From assembly GCF_964332355.1 (NCBI RefSeq), contig NZ_OZ201294.1:186001-250000 (forward strand): a stretch of 64,000 nt of DNA. Reading direction: 5' to 3'. A model generated the notes under the pieces. That model saw only the letters and a program-made list of their open reading frames with translations, searched no databases and had not been told where the DNA came from. A program made the translations under genes and the position numbers. Below are positions 26,192 to 35,274 of the stretch, in pieces. Source of the DNA: Imbroritus primus (GTDB lineage Bacteria > Pseudomonadota > Gammaproteobacteria > Burkholderiales > Burkholderiaceae). Every line of letters begins with the position of its first letter. Position 1 is the first letter of the stretch.

Positions 26192-27400
26192 TCAGCCCCG
26201 CGTCAGTTCGCCCGGATCCGGCATTGGCGTTTCCTGGCGGGTGAGTTGTTCGGCCTCGAGCTGATGCGAGAAATCGTCCACCGTTCCCAGGCGATGATGG
26301 CGATCCTTGGGCAGCGTATGGCCACTCTGCATGTAGAGCGTCAGCAGCTCGGCAATGTTCACCAGCACCGACAGGTGCGTACGCTCGTAGCCATGCGAGG
26401 CATCGGCGCCAAAGCACACCAGGGCCGTGCGCACGTCGTGCCCGGCCTTGACGGCCGCGCCGGCGTCGGAATGGTAGAAGCGGAACACATCGCGGTTGCT
26501 CGGAATCGCATGCTCCGCGCACATGCGCAGCAGCCGGCGCGTCAGGTGATAGTCGTGCGGACCGGCCGAATCCATCAGGGGAATCGTCACGCCTTCTTCG
26601 CGCGCCCCTTGCCCGAATGCCACGGGACCGATGTCAATGCCGATCACCTCGCTGACGTCGTCCTCGATCACGGCGGTGGCGCCCGAACCCACTTCTTCGG
26701 TCAAGGTAAACACGGCATGGCAGTCGATCGGCACGGCCGCGCCGCTCTCGACCACAGCTTTGAGTGCCGCCAGCAACGCCGCGACGCCGGCCTTGTTGTC
26801 AAGATGCCGAGAGACGATGAAACCGTTCTCCAGCACTTCCGGACAGGCATCGAAGGCAACGAAATCGCCCACCTGCACACCCAGCGCGCGCACGTCGTCG
26901 GCATTGCCGATGCGCTCGTCGACGCGCAATTCGAGCTGGTCCCAGTTCACCGGCTGGGTGTCGACTTCCTCGTTGTAGACGTGGCCGGACGCCTTGAGCG
27001 GCAGCACAGAGCCACGCACACGGCCGTTTTCCGTAAACAGCGTGACCCGCCCGCCTTCGGCGAAGCGGCTCGACCACGTGCCGATCGGGCTCAATGCCAG
27101 ACGGCCCGTGTCCTTGATCTCACGCACCATCGCGCCAAGCGTGTCGAGGTGCGCGACGATGGCGCAATCCGGTCCCGCCTTGGTGTATGCCGCATCATCG
27201 CGCGGCCCGTCGTCGCGGTTGGCGCGCAGGGTGGCGCGGATCGTGCCGCGCCGCGTCAGCTCATAGTTGAGACCCAGCGCATCGAGCTTGCGTGCGGTGT
27301 AATGGACGATCTCGTCGGTGAGGCCGGCCGGGCTTGGGATCGCCAGCAGTTCCAGCAATGTGGTGGTGAGAAAGGCTGTATCGATGTTCAGTTTTTTCAT
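26192..27400 (-). CDS. M42-like metallopeptidase of the NAGGN osmoprotectant locus
   Basis: A 402-residue di-zinc aminopeptidase-like protein. Metal-ligand motifs are visible: AHLDTLG, SRHLDNKAGVAA, LTEEVGSGA, GIDIGP and a late HGYERTH. This family member regularly accompanies the genes for N-acetylglutaminylglutamine amide synthesis; its precise task (processing or turnover of the dipeptide) is unproven. Start at 27400 with GGAGAA upstream. It is the last gene of the asnO-ngg-peptidase run, 59 bases after ngg. Confidence 0.88.
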   Translation of the reverse strand: MKKLNIDTAFLTTTLLELLAIPSPAGLTDEIVHYTARKLDALGLNYELTRRGTIRATLRANRDDGPRDDAAYTKAGPDCAIVAHLDTLGAMVREIKDTGRLALSPIGTWSSRFAEGGRVTLFTENGRVRGSVLPLKASGHVYNEEVDTQPVNWDQLELRVDERIGNADDVRALGVQVGDFVAFDACPEVLENGFIVSRHLDNKAGVAALLAALKAVVESGAAVPIDCHAVFTLTEEVGSGATAVIEDDVSEVIGIDIGPVAFGQGAREEGVTIPLMDSAGPHDYHLTRRLLRMCAEHAIPSNRDVFRFYHSDAGAAVKAGHDVRTALVCFGADASHGYERTHLSVLVNIAELLTLYMQSGHTLPKDRHHRLGTVDDFSHQLEAEQLTRQETPMPDPGELTRG

Positions 27401-27459
27401 GGTGTTCTCCGCAGGCGGCGCGCGCATCGCGCCGGTCCTCACGCCATCCCCGGCACGCG

Positions 27460-29136
27460 TCATGCCGTGAAGGGAAACAGCAGGTCCATGAAACGCTGTG
27501 CCGTCGGCTGCGGTTCATGGTTCGCCAGGCCCGGGCGCTCGTTGGCCTCGATCACGACATAGTCGGGCCGGTCCGGTGCGGTAACGAGGAAATCGAGACC
27601 AACCACCGGGATGCGCAAGGTCCGCGCGGCCAGCTCGGCGGCCTCGCGCAGTTCGGGATGCAGCTCCGCCGTAACGTCATGGATCGTGCCGCCGGTGTGC
27701 AGGTTGGCGGTCTTGCGTACCACCGCGCGCTGGCCTTCGGCGAGGACCGCGCCATAGTCCAGGCCCTGCATCGCCAGGCAGCGTTCGGTTTCCGCATCGA
27801 GCGGAATATGGGCTTCGCCACCGGTCGCGGCGTTGCGGCGCGCGCTATGGCGCTCGATCAGCGTACGCAGATCGCTCTGGCCATCGCCGATCACCTCCGC
27901 CGGGCGGCGGATCGCGGCCGCCACGACCTTGTAGCCGATCACGACGATACGCAGGTCATCGCCAGGGCAATACTCTTCCAGCAGTGCCGGCCCGCCCGCG
28001 CGTTCCGCCATGGTGATGGCCTGCGCCAGGCTTTCCGGCGAACGCACGTCGACACTAATGCCCTTGCCCTGTTCGCCCATGGCCGGCTTGACCACCAGCG
28101 CACCATGCGTGCGCAGAAACTTGGCATTGTCCTCGGCACTGCCGGCCGCCGTCTGGGCCGGTACGCGCAAGCCGGCAGCCGCCAGCCGGCGCAGCGTCAG
28201 GGTCTTGTCCTGGCATAGCGTCATGGCAACCGCGCCGGTCAGCTCCGTCAGCGATTCGCGACACACCACCTCGCGGCCCCCATAGCGCAGCGCGAAGATA
28301 CCGGCATCCGGATCGAGAATGTCGACACCGATGCCGCGCCGGCGCGCTTCGTTGACGATCAGCGCGGCATACGGATTGAGGCCGTCGCACTCGCTGGTGC
28401 CGACGTAGAGCGGTTCGTTGATGGCATTCTTGTGCTTGATCACGAACCCTTGTGTCTGGGCAAAGCCGAGCTTCTGGTACAAGCCGATCGCATGCTGGTT
28501 GTCGTGCAGCACCGAGAGGTCGAGAAAGCGCCGGCCCGCGGCCTGGTACATGCCGCAAAGCTGGCGCACCAGCGACTGGCCCACGCCGGCGATGCCGGTT
28601 TGCGGGTCGACCACCAGGCACCACAGGCTGGTGCCGCCCTCGGCATCGCCGAAGGCCTGCACATGGTCGACGCCCATGACAGAGCCGATGACCTCGCCGG
28701 TATGCTCGTCTTCGGCCAGCAGATAGGTCACGGCCGGCAGCGTGCGCTGCTGCCAGACCGTGGCCGGATCGAGCGGCACCATGCGGCGCATGGCGTACAG
28801 CCGGTTGATGGCGGCGATGTCGGCGCGCGTGGTCAGCGGGCGGATGGTGATGCCAGGTGCGGCCGTGGTATCGATGGCATCGGCATCGAGCGCACGGCGG
28901 AACAGCAGCGAAGGATCGAGAAACAGGTTCTGCGGCGCTTCCGCCAGCACGAGTTGCGGCGCCTCGACATAGAGTGCGATATCGCGCTGCCCATCGCGCT
29001 CTTGCAGCAACGCTTGTGCAATGGCGGTCGGCGAAGCGAAGGACGGGGCGAACAGCAGCCGGCCCCAGCCGCATGCCAGCATGGCATTGGAGCCAGGGCG
29101 GTCTGCTGGTGTGGTGCGTGTCTCCTGCACGGGCAT
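27460..29136 (-). CDS. ngg: N-acetylglutaminylglutamine synthetase (GNAT/ATP-grasp fusion)
   Basis: A 558-residue two-domain enzyme that joins and acetylates two glutamines to make the precursor of the osmoprotectant NAGGN. The first half holds a GNAT acetyltransferase domain (WCLVVDPQTGIAGVGQSLVRQL, DLSVLHDNQHAIGLYQKLGF); the second half is an ATP-grasp ligase (VVKPAMGEQGKGISVDV, EEYCPGDDLRIVVIG, GLDFLVTAPDRPDYVVIEAN). ATG at 29136 follows a strong GGAGGAG; the longer frame to 29235 would run into asnO. It lies 74 bases after asnO. Confidence 0.93.
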   Translation of the reverse strand: MPVQETRTTPADRPGSNAMLACGWGRLLFAPSFASPTAIAQALLQERDGQRDIALYVEAPQLVLAEAPQNLFLDPSLLFRRALDADAIDTTAAPGITIRPLTTRADIAAINRLYAMRRMVPLDPATVWQQRTLPAVTYLLAEDEHTGEVIGSVMGVDHVQAFGDAEGGTSLWCLVVDPQTGIAGVGQSLVRQLCGMYQAAGRRFLDLSVLHDNQHAIGLYQKLGFAQTQGFVIKHKNAINEPLYVGTSECDGLNPYAALIVNEARRRGIGVDILDPDAGIFALRYGGREVVCRESLTELTGAVAMTLCQDKTLTLRRLAAAGLRVPAQTAAGSAEDNAKFLRTHGALVVKPAMGEQGKGISVDVRSPESLAQAITMAERAGGPALLEEYCPGDDLRIVVIGYKVVAAAIRRPAEVIGDGQSDLRTLIERHSARRNAATGGEAHIPLDAETERCLAMQGLDYGAVLAEGQRAVVRKTANLHTGGTIHDVTAELHPELREAAELAARTLRIPVVGLDFLVTAPDRPDYVVIEANERPGLANHEPQPTAQRFMDLLFPFTA

Positions 29137-29210
29137 GATGTGCTCCTCCACGAAATCGAAATGAGATTGGACGCTCACGGCACGCACGGCACGCATGGCG
29201 CTCATGGGGC

Positions 29211-30992
29211 TCACAGGCCGCGTCGCTGCAGCCACAACTCCAGCAGGGCGGCCTGCCAGACCATGGAGCCGCCCAGCGGCGTGATGTGGGTATCGGGCGC
29301 GTCGAGCATGCGCGCGAGCGCGGCTTCGCGCAGCAAGCCGCGCTCGCGGGCGGCGCGGCTGGTCAGGGTGTCGCGCACATAATCGAGAAAACGGCCGCGG
29401 AAGTACTTGAGAGCCGGCACCGGGAAGTAACCCTTGGGCCGGTCGATCACTTCCGCCGGCAGCACGGCGCGCGCGGCTTCCTTGAGCACATGCTTGCCGC
29501 CGCCGGCGATCTTGTGGCGCGCGGGGATGCGCGCCGCCAACTCGACCAGCTCATGGTCGAGAAACGGCACGCGCGCCTCGAGGCCAAAGGCCATGGTCAT
29601 GTTGTCGACGCGCTTGACCGGGTCATCCACCAGCATCACCGTGGTGTCGATGCGCAATGCGCGGTCGATGGCACTGCCCGCGCCGGGCTGGGCGAAATGC
29701 CGCGCTACGAAGCCGCGCGTGACGTCCTCGCCGAGCCATGGCGCTTCCAGCAACTGCGCCATGGCCGCGTGATCGCGGTCGAAAAACCCGCGCGCGTAGG
29801 CTGCCACGCCACCATCCTCATCAGTGTTTTCCGCCAGCGGCGGATACCAGTGATAGCCGCCGAACACTTCGTCGGCGCCCTGCCCGCTCTGCACCACGCG
29901 GCTGTGGCGCGACACCGCGTCGGAGAGCATGTAGAAGGCCACGCAGTCATGGCTGACCATCGGCTCGCTCATGGCGGCGATGGCGTCCGGCAAGGCATCG
30001 AGCAAGTCCTCGCCCGGAATGCGCAGGCGCTGGTGTTGCGTGCCGAAATGGCGGGCCACCAGATCCGAGTAATGGAATTCGTCGCCTGCTTCGTCATCCA
30101 CTGCATCGAAGCCAATCGAATAGGTCCGCAGGTCAGTGGCCCCGGCCTCAGCCAGCAAGCCGGTGATCAGACTCGAATCGAGACCGCCAGAGAGCAGCAC
30201 GCCAACCGGCACGTCGGCCACTTGGCGGCGTGCCACGGCACGACGCAGGCCGGCCAGCACCTCGTCCTGCCACTCCGCGAAGCTGCGCGCCTCGTCGGCA
30301 GCATCGCGCGTAAACGCGAGCTTCCACCAGGTCACCGAGGTGCAGCGGCCGTCCGGATGCACGGTCATGTGCGTGGCCGGCGGCAGCTTGCGCACGCCGC
30401 GCAGGATGGTTAGTGGCGCAGGCACCACGGCATGCAGCGAAAAATAGTGATGCACCGCGTGCGGATCGAGCGCGGTATCGATACCGCCGCCCTCCAGCAG
30501 CGCCGGCAGGCTCGAGGCAAACCGCATGGCCTGCGCATCGTGGGTGTAGTACAGCGGCTTGATACCGAGCCGGTCGCGCACCAAGTGGGTGATGCCGCTG
30601 TCGCGCTCCCACAGGGCGAAGGCGAACATGCCGTGCATGCGCTGCAGGGCCGCCGGTCCCCACGCATGCCACGCCTTGAGAATGACTTCGGTATCGCCAC
30701 TCGAGGCGAACTGGTAGCCAAGCGCGGCCAGTTCCTCGCGCAGCGCATGGTGGTTGTAGACTGCGCCATTGAAGACGATGCCCAGACCGAGCGCCGGATC
30801 GACGAACGGCTGGTTGGCGCGGGGGCTGAGGTCCATGATGCGCAGGCGGCGATGCCCGAAACAGCGCGGCCCCATGCCATGGATACCTTCGCCATCGGGC
30901 CCGCGAGCCGCTTGCGCGCGCGTCATGCGCGCCACTGCGGCGATATCGGCGTAATGCCCGTCGAAACGGATTTCTCCAGCAATTCCACACAT
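29211..30992 (-). CDS. asnO: N-acetylglutaminylglutamine amidotransferase AsnO
   Basis: A 593-residue asparagine-synthetase-type amidotransferase that amidates the dipeptide to N-acetylglutaminylglutamine amide. The glutaminase domain starts with the nucleophile Cys2 (MCGIAGEIRFDG); the synthetase domain has the ATP motif VLLSGGLDSSLITGLL and HHRP-like SGQGADEVFGGYHWY. The start is fixed by Cys2 at 30992, with AGGAG upstream. The stop at 29211 precedes ngg. Paired with ngg and the M42 peptidase, the NAGGN assignment is stronger than plain asparagine synthetase AsnB. Confidence 0.93.
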   Translation of the reverse strand: MCGIAGEIRFDGHYADIAAVARMTRAQAARGPDGEGIHGMGPRCFGHRRLRIMDLSPRANQPFVDPALGLGIVFNGAVYNHHALREELAALGYQFASSGDTEVILKAWHAWGPAALQRMHGMFAFALWERDSGITHLVRDRLGIKPLYYTHDAQAMRFASSLPALLEGGGIDTALDPHAVHHYFSLHAVVPAPLTILRGVRKLPPATHMTVHPDGRCTSVTWWKLAFTRDAADEARSFAEWQDEVLAGLRRAVARRQVADVPVGVLLSGGLDSSLITGLLAEAGATDLRTYSIGFDAVDDEAGDEFHYSDLVARHFGTQHQRLRIPGEDLLDALPDAIAAMSEPMVSHDCVAFYMLSDAVSRHSRVVQSGQGADEVFGGYHWYPPLAENTDEDGGVAAYARGFFDRDHAAMAQLLEAPWLGEDVTRGFVARHFAQPGAGSAIDRALRIDTTVMLVDDPVKRVDNMTMAFGLEARVPFLDHELVELAARIPARHKIAGGGKHVLKEAARAVLPAEVIDRPKGYFPVPALKYFRGRFLDYVRDTLTSRAARERGLLREAALARMLDAPDTHITPLGGSMVWQAALLELWLQRRGL

Positions 30993-31048
30993 CGTGTCCG
31001 GTTCTCCTGTTCGGCAAGCGGTCCATGCCTGGGCGTCGGCGGGAGCCG

Positions 31049-31513
31049 TCACTTCAGCTCCGATACCTCCAGCACGGCAGCCACATCGAGATCGGCGGCG
31101 TCCATCAGTTCCGCCACGCGATGCAGGCTGGACAGAATCATCAGGCGCTCCCACTCCGCCAGCGCGCCGAAGCGCGCGAGGAAATCGGCATGCAGCAGGT
31201 TGGGCGTGGAGGCCAGCACCTGCTGGCCGGCCGCCGTCAATGCCACGGTCACGCGGCGCTTGTCGCTGGCCTGCCGCTGGCGCGTCACCAGCTGGCGCGT
31301 TTCCAGACGGTCCAGCACGTCCGACAGGGTGGCCTGGCTGATGCACAGCTGGCGTGCCAGCGCACCTGCCGTCAGGTCCGCCCCCGCCAGGGTGTGCAGC
31401 ACCTGCAGCTGCGTCGCCGTCAGCCCCGTCTGGCGCAGCAGCTGACCGGAATGCAGGTCAGTGGCACGCAGGATACGGCGCAGCGCCTGGAGGACGTCCT
31501 GGGCGTGAGTCAT
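31049..31513 (-). CDS. MarR-family regulator of the NAGGN operon
   Basis: A 154-residue winged-helix MarR regulator. The recognition region reads LTAGALARQLCISQATLSDVLDRLE followed by a wing QLVTRQRQASDKRRVTVALTAAG. It is the first gene of the minus-strand run and 56 bases before asnO, so it likely controls NAGGN synthesis and itself. The upstream region is unusually AT-rich and holds palindromes that could be its operators. The inducing signal is unknown. Confidence 0.9.
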   Translation of the reverse strand: MTHAQDVLQALRRILRATDLHSGQLLRQTGLTATQLQVLHTLAGADLTAGALARQLCISQATLSDVLDRLETRQLVTRQRQASDKRRVTVALTAAGQQVLASTPNLLHADFLARFGALAEWERLMILSSLHRVAELMDAADLDVAAVLEVSELK

Positions 31514-31883
31514 AGATGATTCTGGCTTGAATTAAATTTGATGACTGATCAGCTTGTTTTGTACAAACAACAACTATATTTCTACAAAAACATGCTAAAT
31601 CACGTTATTTATTCACTAAATTTGTTTAGTGTCCTAAATACATAATAACCGCATGTGCGTCATCGTGCAAATCTGCTGCGCCTGCCCCTGTCCCGCGGCT
31701 TGCTCACGCCCCCCGGTCCCGGCGGCATGGCAAGGCGGTTACCGCTGCATGTCCGGCAGCGCCTGGAGCAATGTCGAGTCAGCCGCGCTTGCATCTGGCA
31801 GGTTTTGGCGGCATACATTGAAGTCGACGGACTTTCCTGGCGAATCGCACGAACCTCGAGGCGCCTGCCCATCCTGACCCGCC
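31514..31883. promoter_or_regulatory. AT-rich control region with inverted repeats between marR and the phosphodiesterase gene
   Basis: 370 bases between divergent genes; 31514-31650 is strikingly AT-rich compared with its surroundings. It holds TTTGTACAAA (31558-31567), a perfect 10-base palindrome, and CACTAAA-TTTG-TTTAGTG (31614-31631), a perfect 7-base inverted repeat. These are candidate operators for the MarR protein. The rest (31660-31883) is GC-rich and shows no supported gene. Confidence 0.5.
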
Positions 31884-32687
31884 ATGCGCATTGCCCAGAT
31901 CAGCGACCTGCACCTCGTGCCCGCCGGCGCACGCGCCTATGGCACCGTGGATACTGGCGCCCTGCTGCAGGAAACCCTCACCGCACTACTGCGGCTCGAC
32001 CCCCTTCCGGACTGCGTGTTGTTGACCGGCGATCTGGCGGAGGCTGGCGATGCGGCGTCGTACGCGCGGTTGCGCGCCATGCTCGCGCCACTGCCGATGC
32101 CTTGCTATCTGCTGCCGGGCAACCATGACGAGCGCGGCGCGCTGTGTGCCGAATTCACCGCCGACGGGTGCCGCCATGCCGCGCGGGCGGAAGGCGGCTT
32201 TGTGCAATATGTGGTGGAGGAATTTGCAGTACGGCTGGTCATGCTCGACACGACTGTACCGGGCGCAGCGCATGGCGAACTGTGCGCGCGCCGCCTGGCA
32301 TGGCTGGATGCCGCGCTGGCTGCGCAGCCGATGCGGCCGACGCTGCTTGCCATGCATCATCCGCCATTTGCAACCGGCCTCGTAGAAATGGACGATCTTG
32401 CGCTGCGCACCGGCCGTACCGAGCTGGAACGGCTGCTACGCGCCCATCCGCAGGTCGAGCGCGTGGTCTGCGGCCATGTGCACCGGACCGTCATGCGGCG
32501 CGTTGGCGGCACCCTCGCCTGCATCTGTCCTTCGACAGCGCATCAGCTCGCGTTCGACCTACACGCGAGCACGCCGGCGGCCTTTGTCATGGAGCCGGCC
32601 AGCTTTCTGCTGCATCTGTGGTGCGGGGATGGACTGGTCACGCACCAGCTTGCGGTGCGTGACGCCGGACCGGCACGGCCGCTTTGA
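31884..32687 (+). CDS. Calcineurin-like phosphodiesterase (CpdA/Icc type)
   Basis: A 267-residue metallophosphoesterase resembling class III cyclic nucleotide phosphodiesterases. All metal-binding blocks are present in order: AQISDLHLV, LLTGDLAEAG, LLPGNHDERG, AMHHPPF and VCGHVHRTVMRR. A substrate of cAMP is possible from family knowledge but these proteins vary. No clear ribosome binding site precedes the ATG at 31884. It is convergent with prfC. Confidence 0.88.
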   Translation: MRIAQISDLHLVPAGARAYGTVDTGALLQETLTALLRLDPLPDCVLLTGDLAEAGDAASYARLRAMLAPLPMPCYLLPGNHDERGALCAEFTADGCRHAARAEGGFVQYVVEEFAVRLVMLDTTVPGAAHGELCARRLAWLDAALAAQPMRPTLLAMHHPPFATGLVEMDDLALRTGRTELERLLRAHPQVERVVCGHVHRTVMRRVGGTLACICPSTAHQLAFDLHASTPAAFVMEPASFLLHLWCGDGLVTHQLAVRDAGPARPL

Positions 32688-32699
32688 CAGGGCGCGCCC

Positions 32700-32725
32700 A
32701 AAAAAACACACGCCGCACGGCGGCG
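32700..32725 (-). terminator. Intrinsic terminator after prfC
   Basis: On the minus strand CGCCGC-CGT-GCGGCG (32725-32711) is followed by TGTG and seven T (A at 32700-32706), directly after the prfC stop. It may also end the convergent phosphodiesterase transcript. Confidence 0.75.
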
Positions 32726-32730
32726 CCGGC

Positions 32731-34314
32731 TTAGAGAATCTCGCGCGTTTCCAGGAACGTCACATCCGGAAAGCGCTCCTGCGTGAGACGCAGGTTGACC
32801 AGGGAAGGCGCCAGATACACATGCTCTCCCGCGCCGTCGATCGCCACGTTATGGCCTGCCTTGTCGATCAGTTCCGCGATGGCTTTCTCCGAACCGCGCA
32901 GCCAGCGTGCCGTGGCACAGGAAAAACTCTCGAAGATGGCATCCACGCCGTACTCGTGCTCGAGGCGGTGCGCGACCACGTCGAACTGCAGCGTCCCTAC
33001 CGCGCCAAGCACCAGTTCGTTCGAGGTAATCGGCCGGAACATCTGCGTGGCCCCCTCTTCTGCCAGCTGCTGCAAGCCTTTTTGCAGCTGCTTGGTCTTG
33101 AGGGGGTTGTTGAGGCGCGCCCGACGGAAATGCTCCGGGGCGAACGAGGGAATGCCCGTGAACTTGAGCGCCTCGCCTTCGGTAAAGGCATCGCCCAACC
33201 GGATCGTGCCATGGTTGGGAATACCGATGATGTCGCCAGCGAAGGCCTCTTCCATGATGCTGCGGTCCTGCGCCATGAAGGTGATGGCATTGTTCACGGC
33301 AATGGTCTTGCCGGTGGAGACCTGGAACATCTTCATGCCGCGATCGAAGCGGCCCGAGCAGACCCGCAGGAAGGCGATGCGGTCGCGGTGCTTGGGATCC
33401 ATATTGGCCTGGATCTTGAACACGAAACCGGAAAACTTGGGCTCGGCCGGCTGCACTTCGCGGCTCGCGGCCGGACGCGGCTGCGGCGGCGGCGACAGCG
33501 TGGCGAGCGCGTCGAGCAGCGAGCGCACGCCGAAGTTGTTGACCGCCGAGCCGAAATACACGGGGCACTGTTTGCCGGCGAGGAACGCTTCCTTGTCGAA
33601 GGTATGCGAGGCGCCGCGCACCAGTTCGATTTCAATGCGCAGCTCCTCGGCCTGTTCGCCGAGGATGCGGTCGAGCTCGGGATTGTCCAGGCCGGCGATG
33701 ATCTGCCCGGCGTCCTGGTCGTCCTTGTCGCCATGCGGATCGAACAGCGTGACCTTGTCGTCGAGCAGGTGATACACGCCACGGAAGCGCTTGCCCATGC
33801 CGATCGGCCAGGTCATTGGCGCGCACTGCATGTCGAGCACGTCCTCGATCTCGTCGAGGAGCTCGATCGGCGAGCGGCCCTCGCGGTCCAGCTTGTTGAT
33901 GAAGGTCAGGATCGGCGTGGCGCGCAGGCGGCACACATTGAGCAGCTTGATGGTCTGTGCCTCGACGCCGTTGACCGAGTCGATCACCATCACCGCCGCA
34001 TCGACGGCGGTCAGGGTACGGTAGGTATCTTCCGAGAAATCCTCGTGGCCCGGGGTGTCGAGCAGGTTGACGATGCAATCCTTGTATGGGAACTGCATGA
34101 CCGACGAGGTCACCGAGATGCCGCGCTGCTTTTCCAACTCCATCCAGTCAGAGGTCGCGTGGCGGCTGGCCTTGCGCGCCCGGACCGCGCCCGCCATCTG
34201 GATGGCGCCGCCAAACCACAACAGTTTTTCAGTCAGCGTGGTCTTGCCCGCGTCAGGGTGGGAAATGATGGCAAAGGTACGCCGCCGGGCGATTTCGGAC
34301 TGGAGTGTGCTCAC
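32731..34314 (-). CDS. prfC: Peptide chain release factor 3
   Basis: A 527-residue translational GTPase that recycles RF1/RF2 from the ribosome. G motifs are intact: AIISHPDAGKTTLTEKLL (G1), RGISVTSS (G2), LLDTPGHEDFSEDTYR (G3) and FINKLDREGR (G4). The start is GTG at 34314, giving the family N-terminus MSTLQSEIARRRTF; the ribosome binding site is weak. Length matches E. coli RF3 (529). Confidence 0.96.
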   Translation of the reverse strand: MSTLQSEIARRRTFAIISHPDAGKTTLTEKLLWFGGAIQMAGAVRARKASRHATSDWMELEKQRGISVTSSVMQFPYKDCIVNLLDTPGHEDFSEDTYRTLTAVDAAVMVIDSVNGVEAQTIKLLNVCRLRATPILTFINKLDREGRSPIELLDEIEDVLDMQCAPMTWPIGMGKRFRGVYHLLDDKVTLFDPHGDKDDQDAGQIIAGLDNPELDRILGEQAEELRIEIELVRGASHTFDKEAFLAGKQCPVYFGSAVNNFGVRSLLDALATLSPPPQPRPAASREVQPAEPKFSGFVFKIQANMDPKHRDRIAFLRVCSGRFDRGMKMFQVSTGKTIAVNNAITFMAQDRSIMEEAFAGDIIGIPNHGTIRLGDAFTEGEALKFTGIPSFAPEHFRRARLNNPLKTKQLQKGLQQLAEEGATQMFRPITSNELVLGAVGTLQFDVVAHRLEHEYGVDAIFESFSCATARWLRGSEKAIAELIDKAGHNVAIDGAGEHVYLAPSLVNLRLTQERFPDVTFLETREIL

Positions 34315-34785
34315 GGGTCGATCGGAAAAAGAGACGTGGCCCGGGACAGCCTGGGCCTGAAAGGCAGCATTTTACGCGAGCCGGCCGCTCCGGCGCGGCT
34401 TCGCGCTCCGTTTGTAGGAATTTTCCGGCATGCATGTCAGTGCGCGGTGACTTTGGGCTGTCATATGCTTTCGGTATCGTGGGCGGCATCGTGACTCGAC
34501 CCGCACTTATGCAAGTACTCGACAAAATTCTTGCCGTCACCCGCCAAGCCTGGCAGCTCCACACATCCGCGGCACCTTCCGCAACTGGCGCCCGGCTGCC
34601 GGCTGGCCAGGCCGCGCACCCTGGCGCACGCCCGTCATCGCGTACGCCGGCCGGCCGGATCTGATCCGCCTGGCCGCCATACACCGGCGGGTAGCGCGGC
34701 AGCTACCCGCCTTATACTCTCGTCACGCCATTACCATGCGGCACGCCTTCTCTGTGCCGCAGGCCCCGCACGCGAGGAGAGTGCC
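34315..34785. other. Intergenic region between prfC and the divergent DUF421-type gene
   Basis: 471 bases between divergent genes. No gene is supported by homology or a start signal on either strand. The only structure noticed is the inverted repeat and -10-like element described at 34686-34718. Confidence 0.4.
34686..34718 (+). promoter_or_regulatory. Inverted repeat next to a -10 element upstream of the DUF421-type gene
   Basis: GGCGGGTAGC (34686-34695) and GCTACCCGCC (34702-34711) form a perfect 10-base inverted repeat with a six-base loop, immediately followed by the -10-like TATACT (34713-34718). The repeat would cover the spacer and -35 area of a promoter about 60 bases before the gene at 34786, so it is a plausible repressor or activator site. 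Confidence 0.4.
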
Positions 34786-35274
34786 ATGACAGTCGACTGG
34801 TCCGCCGTCTTCGGTTTCAGTGTCTCGCCGCTAGAACTCATCGTGCGTGGCACGGTGATGTTCTGGTTCATCTTCCTGCTGTTCCGCGTGGTAGTTCGCC
34901 GCGACATGGGATCCGTCGGCATCGCCGATATCCTGATCATCGTGATCATTGCCGATGCCTCGCAGAATGCGTTGGCCGGGGAATACACCTCAGTGCCCGA
35001 CGGCATGGTGTTGCTGGCCACACTGATCGGCTGGAACTACCTGCTGAACTGGCTCTCCTTCCATTCGCGCGCACTCGATCGTCTGCTCGAGCCGCCTCCG
35101 CTGACGCTGATCCGCCACGGCCGCGTGATTCGCGCCAACCTGCGGCGCGAACTGATCACGGACCGCGAACTGGAAGCCAAGTTGCGCGAGAACGGCGTGG
35201 AATCGGTCAGCGAGGTGAAGTCGATGACGATGGAGGCGGATGGCCAGATCAGTCTGATCCGCTACGGGAAGTAG
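34786..35274 (+). CDS. DUF421 (YetF-like) membrane protein
   Basis: A 162-residue protein with an N-terminal membrane part of about three helices (VMFWFIFLLFRVVV, ADILIIVIIADASQNALAG, LATLIGWNYLLNWL) and a small cytoplasmic domain with the family motif PPPLTLIRHGRVIRANLRRELIT. The start at 34786 follows GAGGAGAG. YetF-like proteins are widespread, but their function is unknown. Its last 26 bases overlap the end of the convergent gene at 35249. Confidence 0.88.
   Translation: MTVDWSAVFGFSVSPLELIVRGTVMFWFIFLLFRVVVRRDMGSVGIADILIIVIIADASQNALAGEYTSVPDGMVLLATLIGWNYLLNWLSFHSRALDRLLEPPPLTLIRHGRVIRANLRRELITDRELEAKLRENGVESVSEVKSMTMEADGQISLIRYGK

Noticed and set aside
29137..29210. Longer Ngg reading frame with a VRAVRAV repeat before 29136
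   Set aside because: Comes from a short GGCACGCA direct repeat in the intergenic DNA; the strong GGAGGAG site sets the start at 29136.
31653..31877. 74-residue frame upstream of the phosphodiesterase
   Set aside because: Cysteine/proline-rich random-looking sequence with no start signal or conserved pattern.
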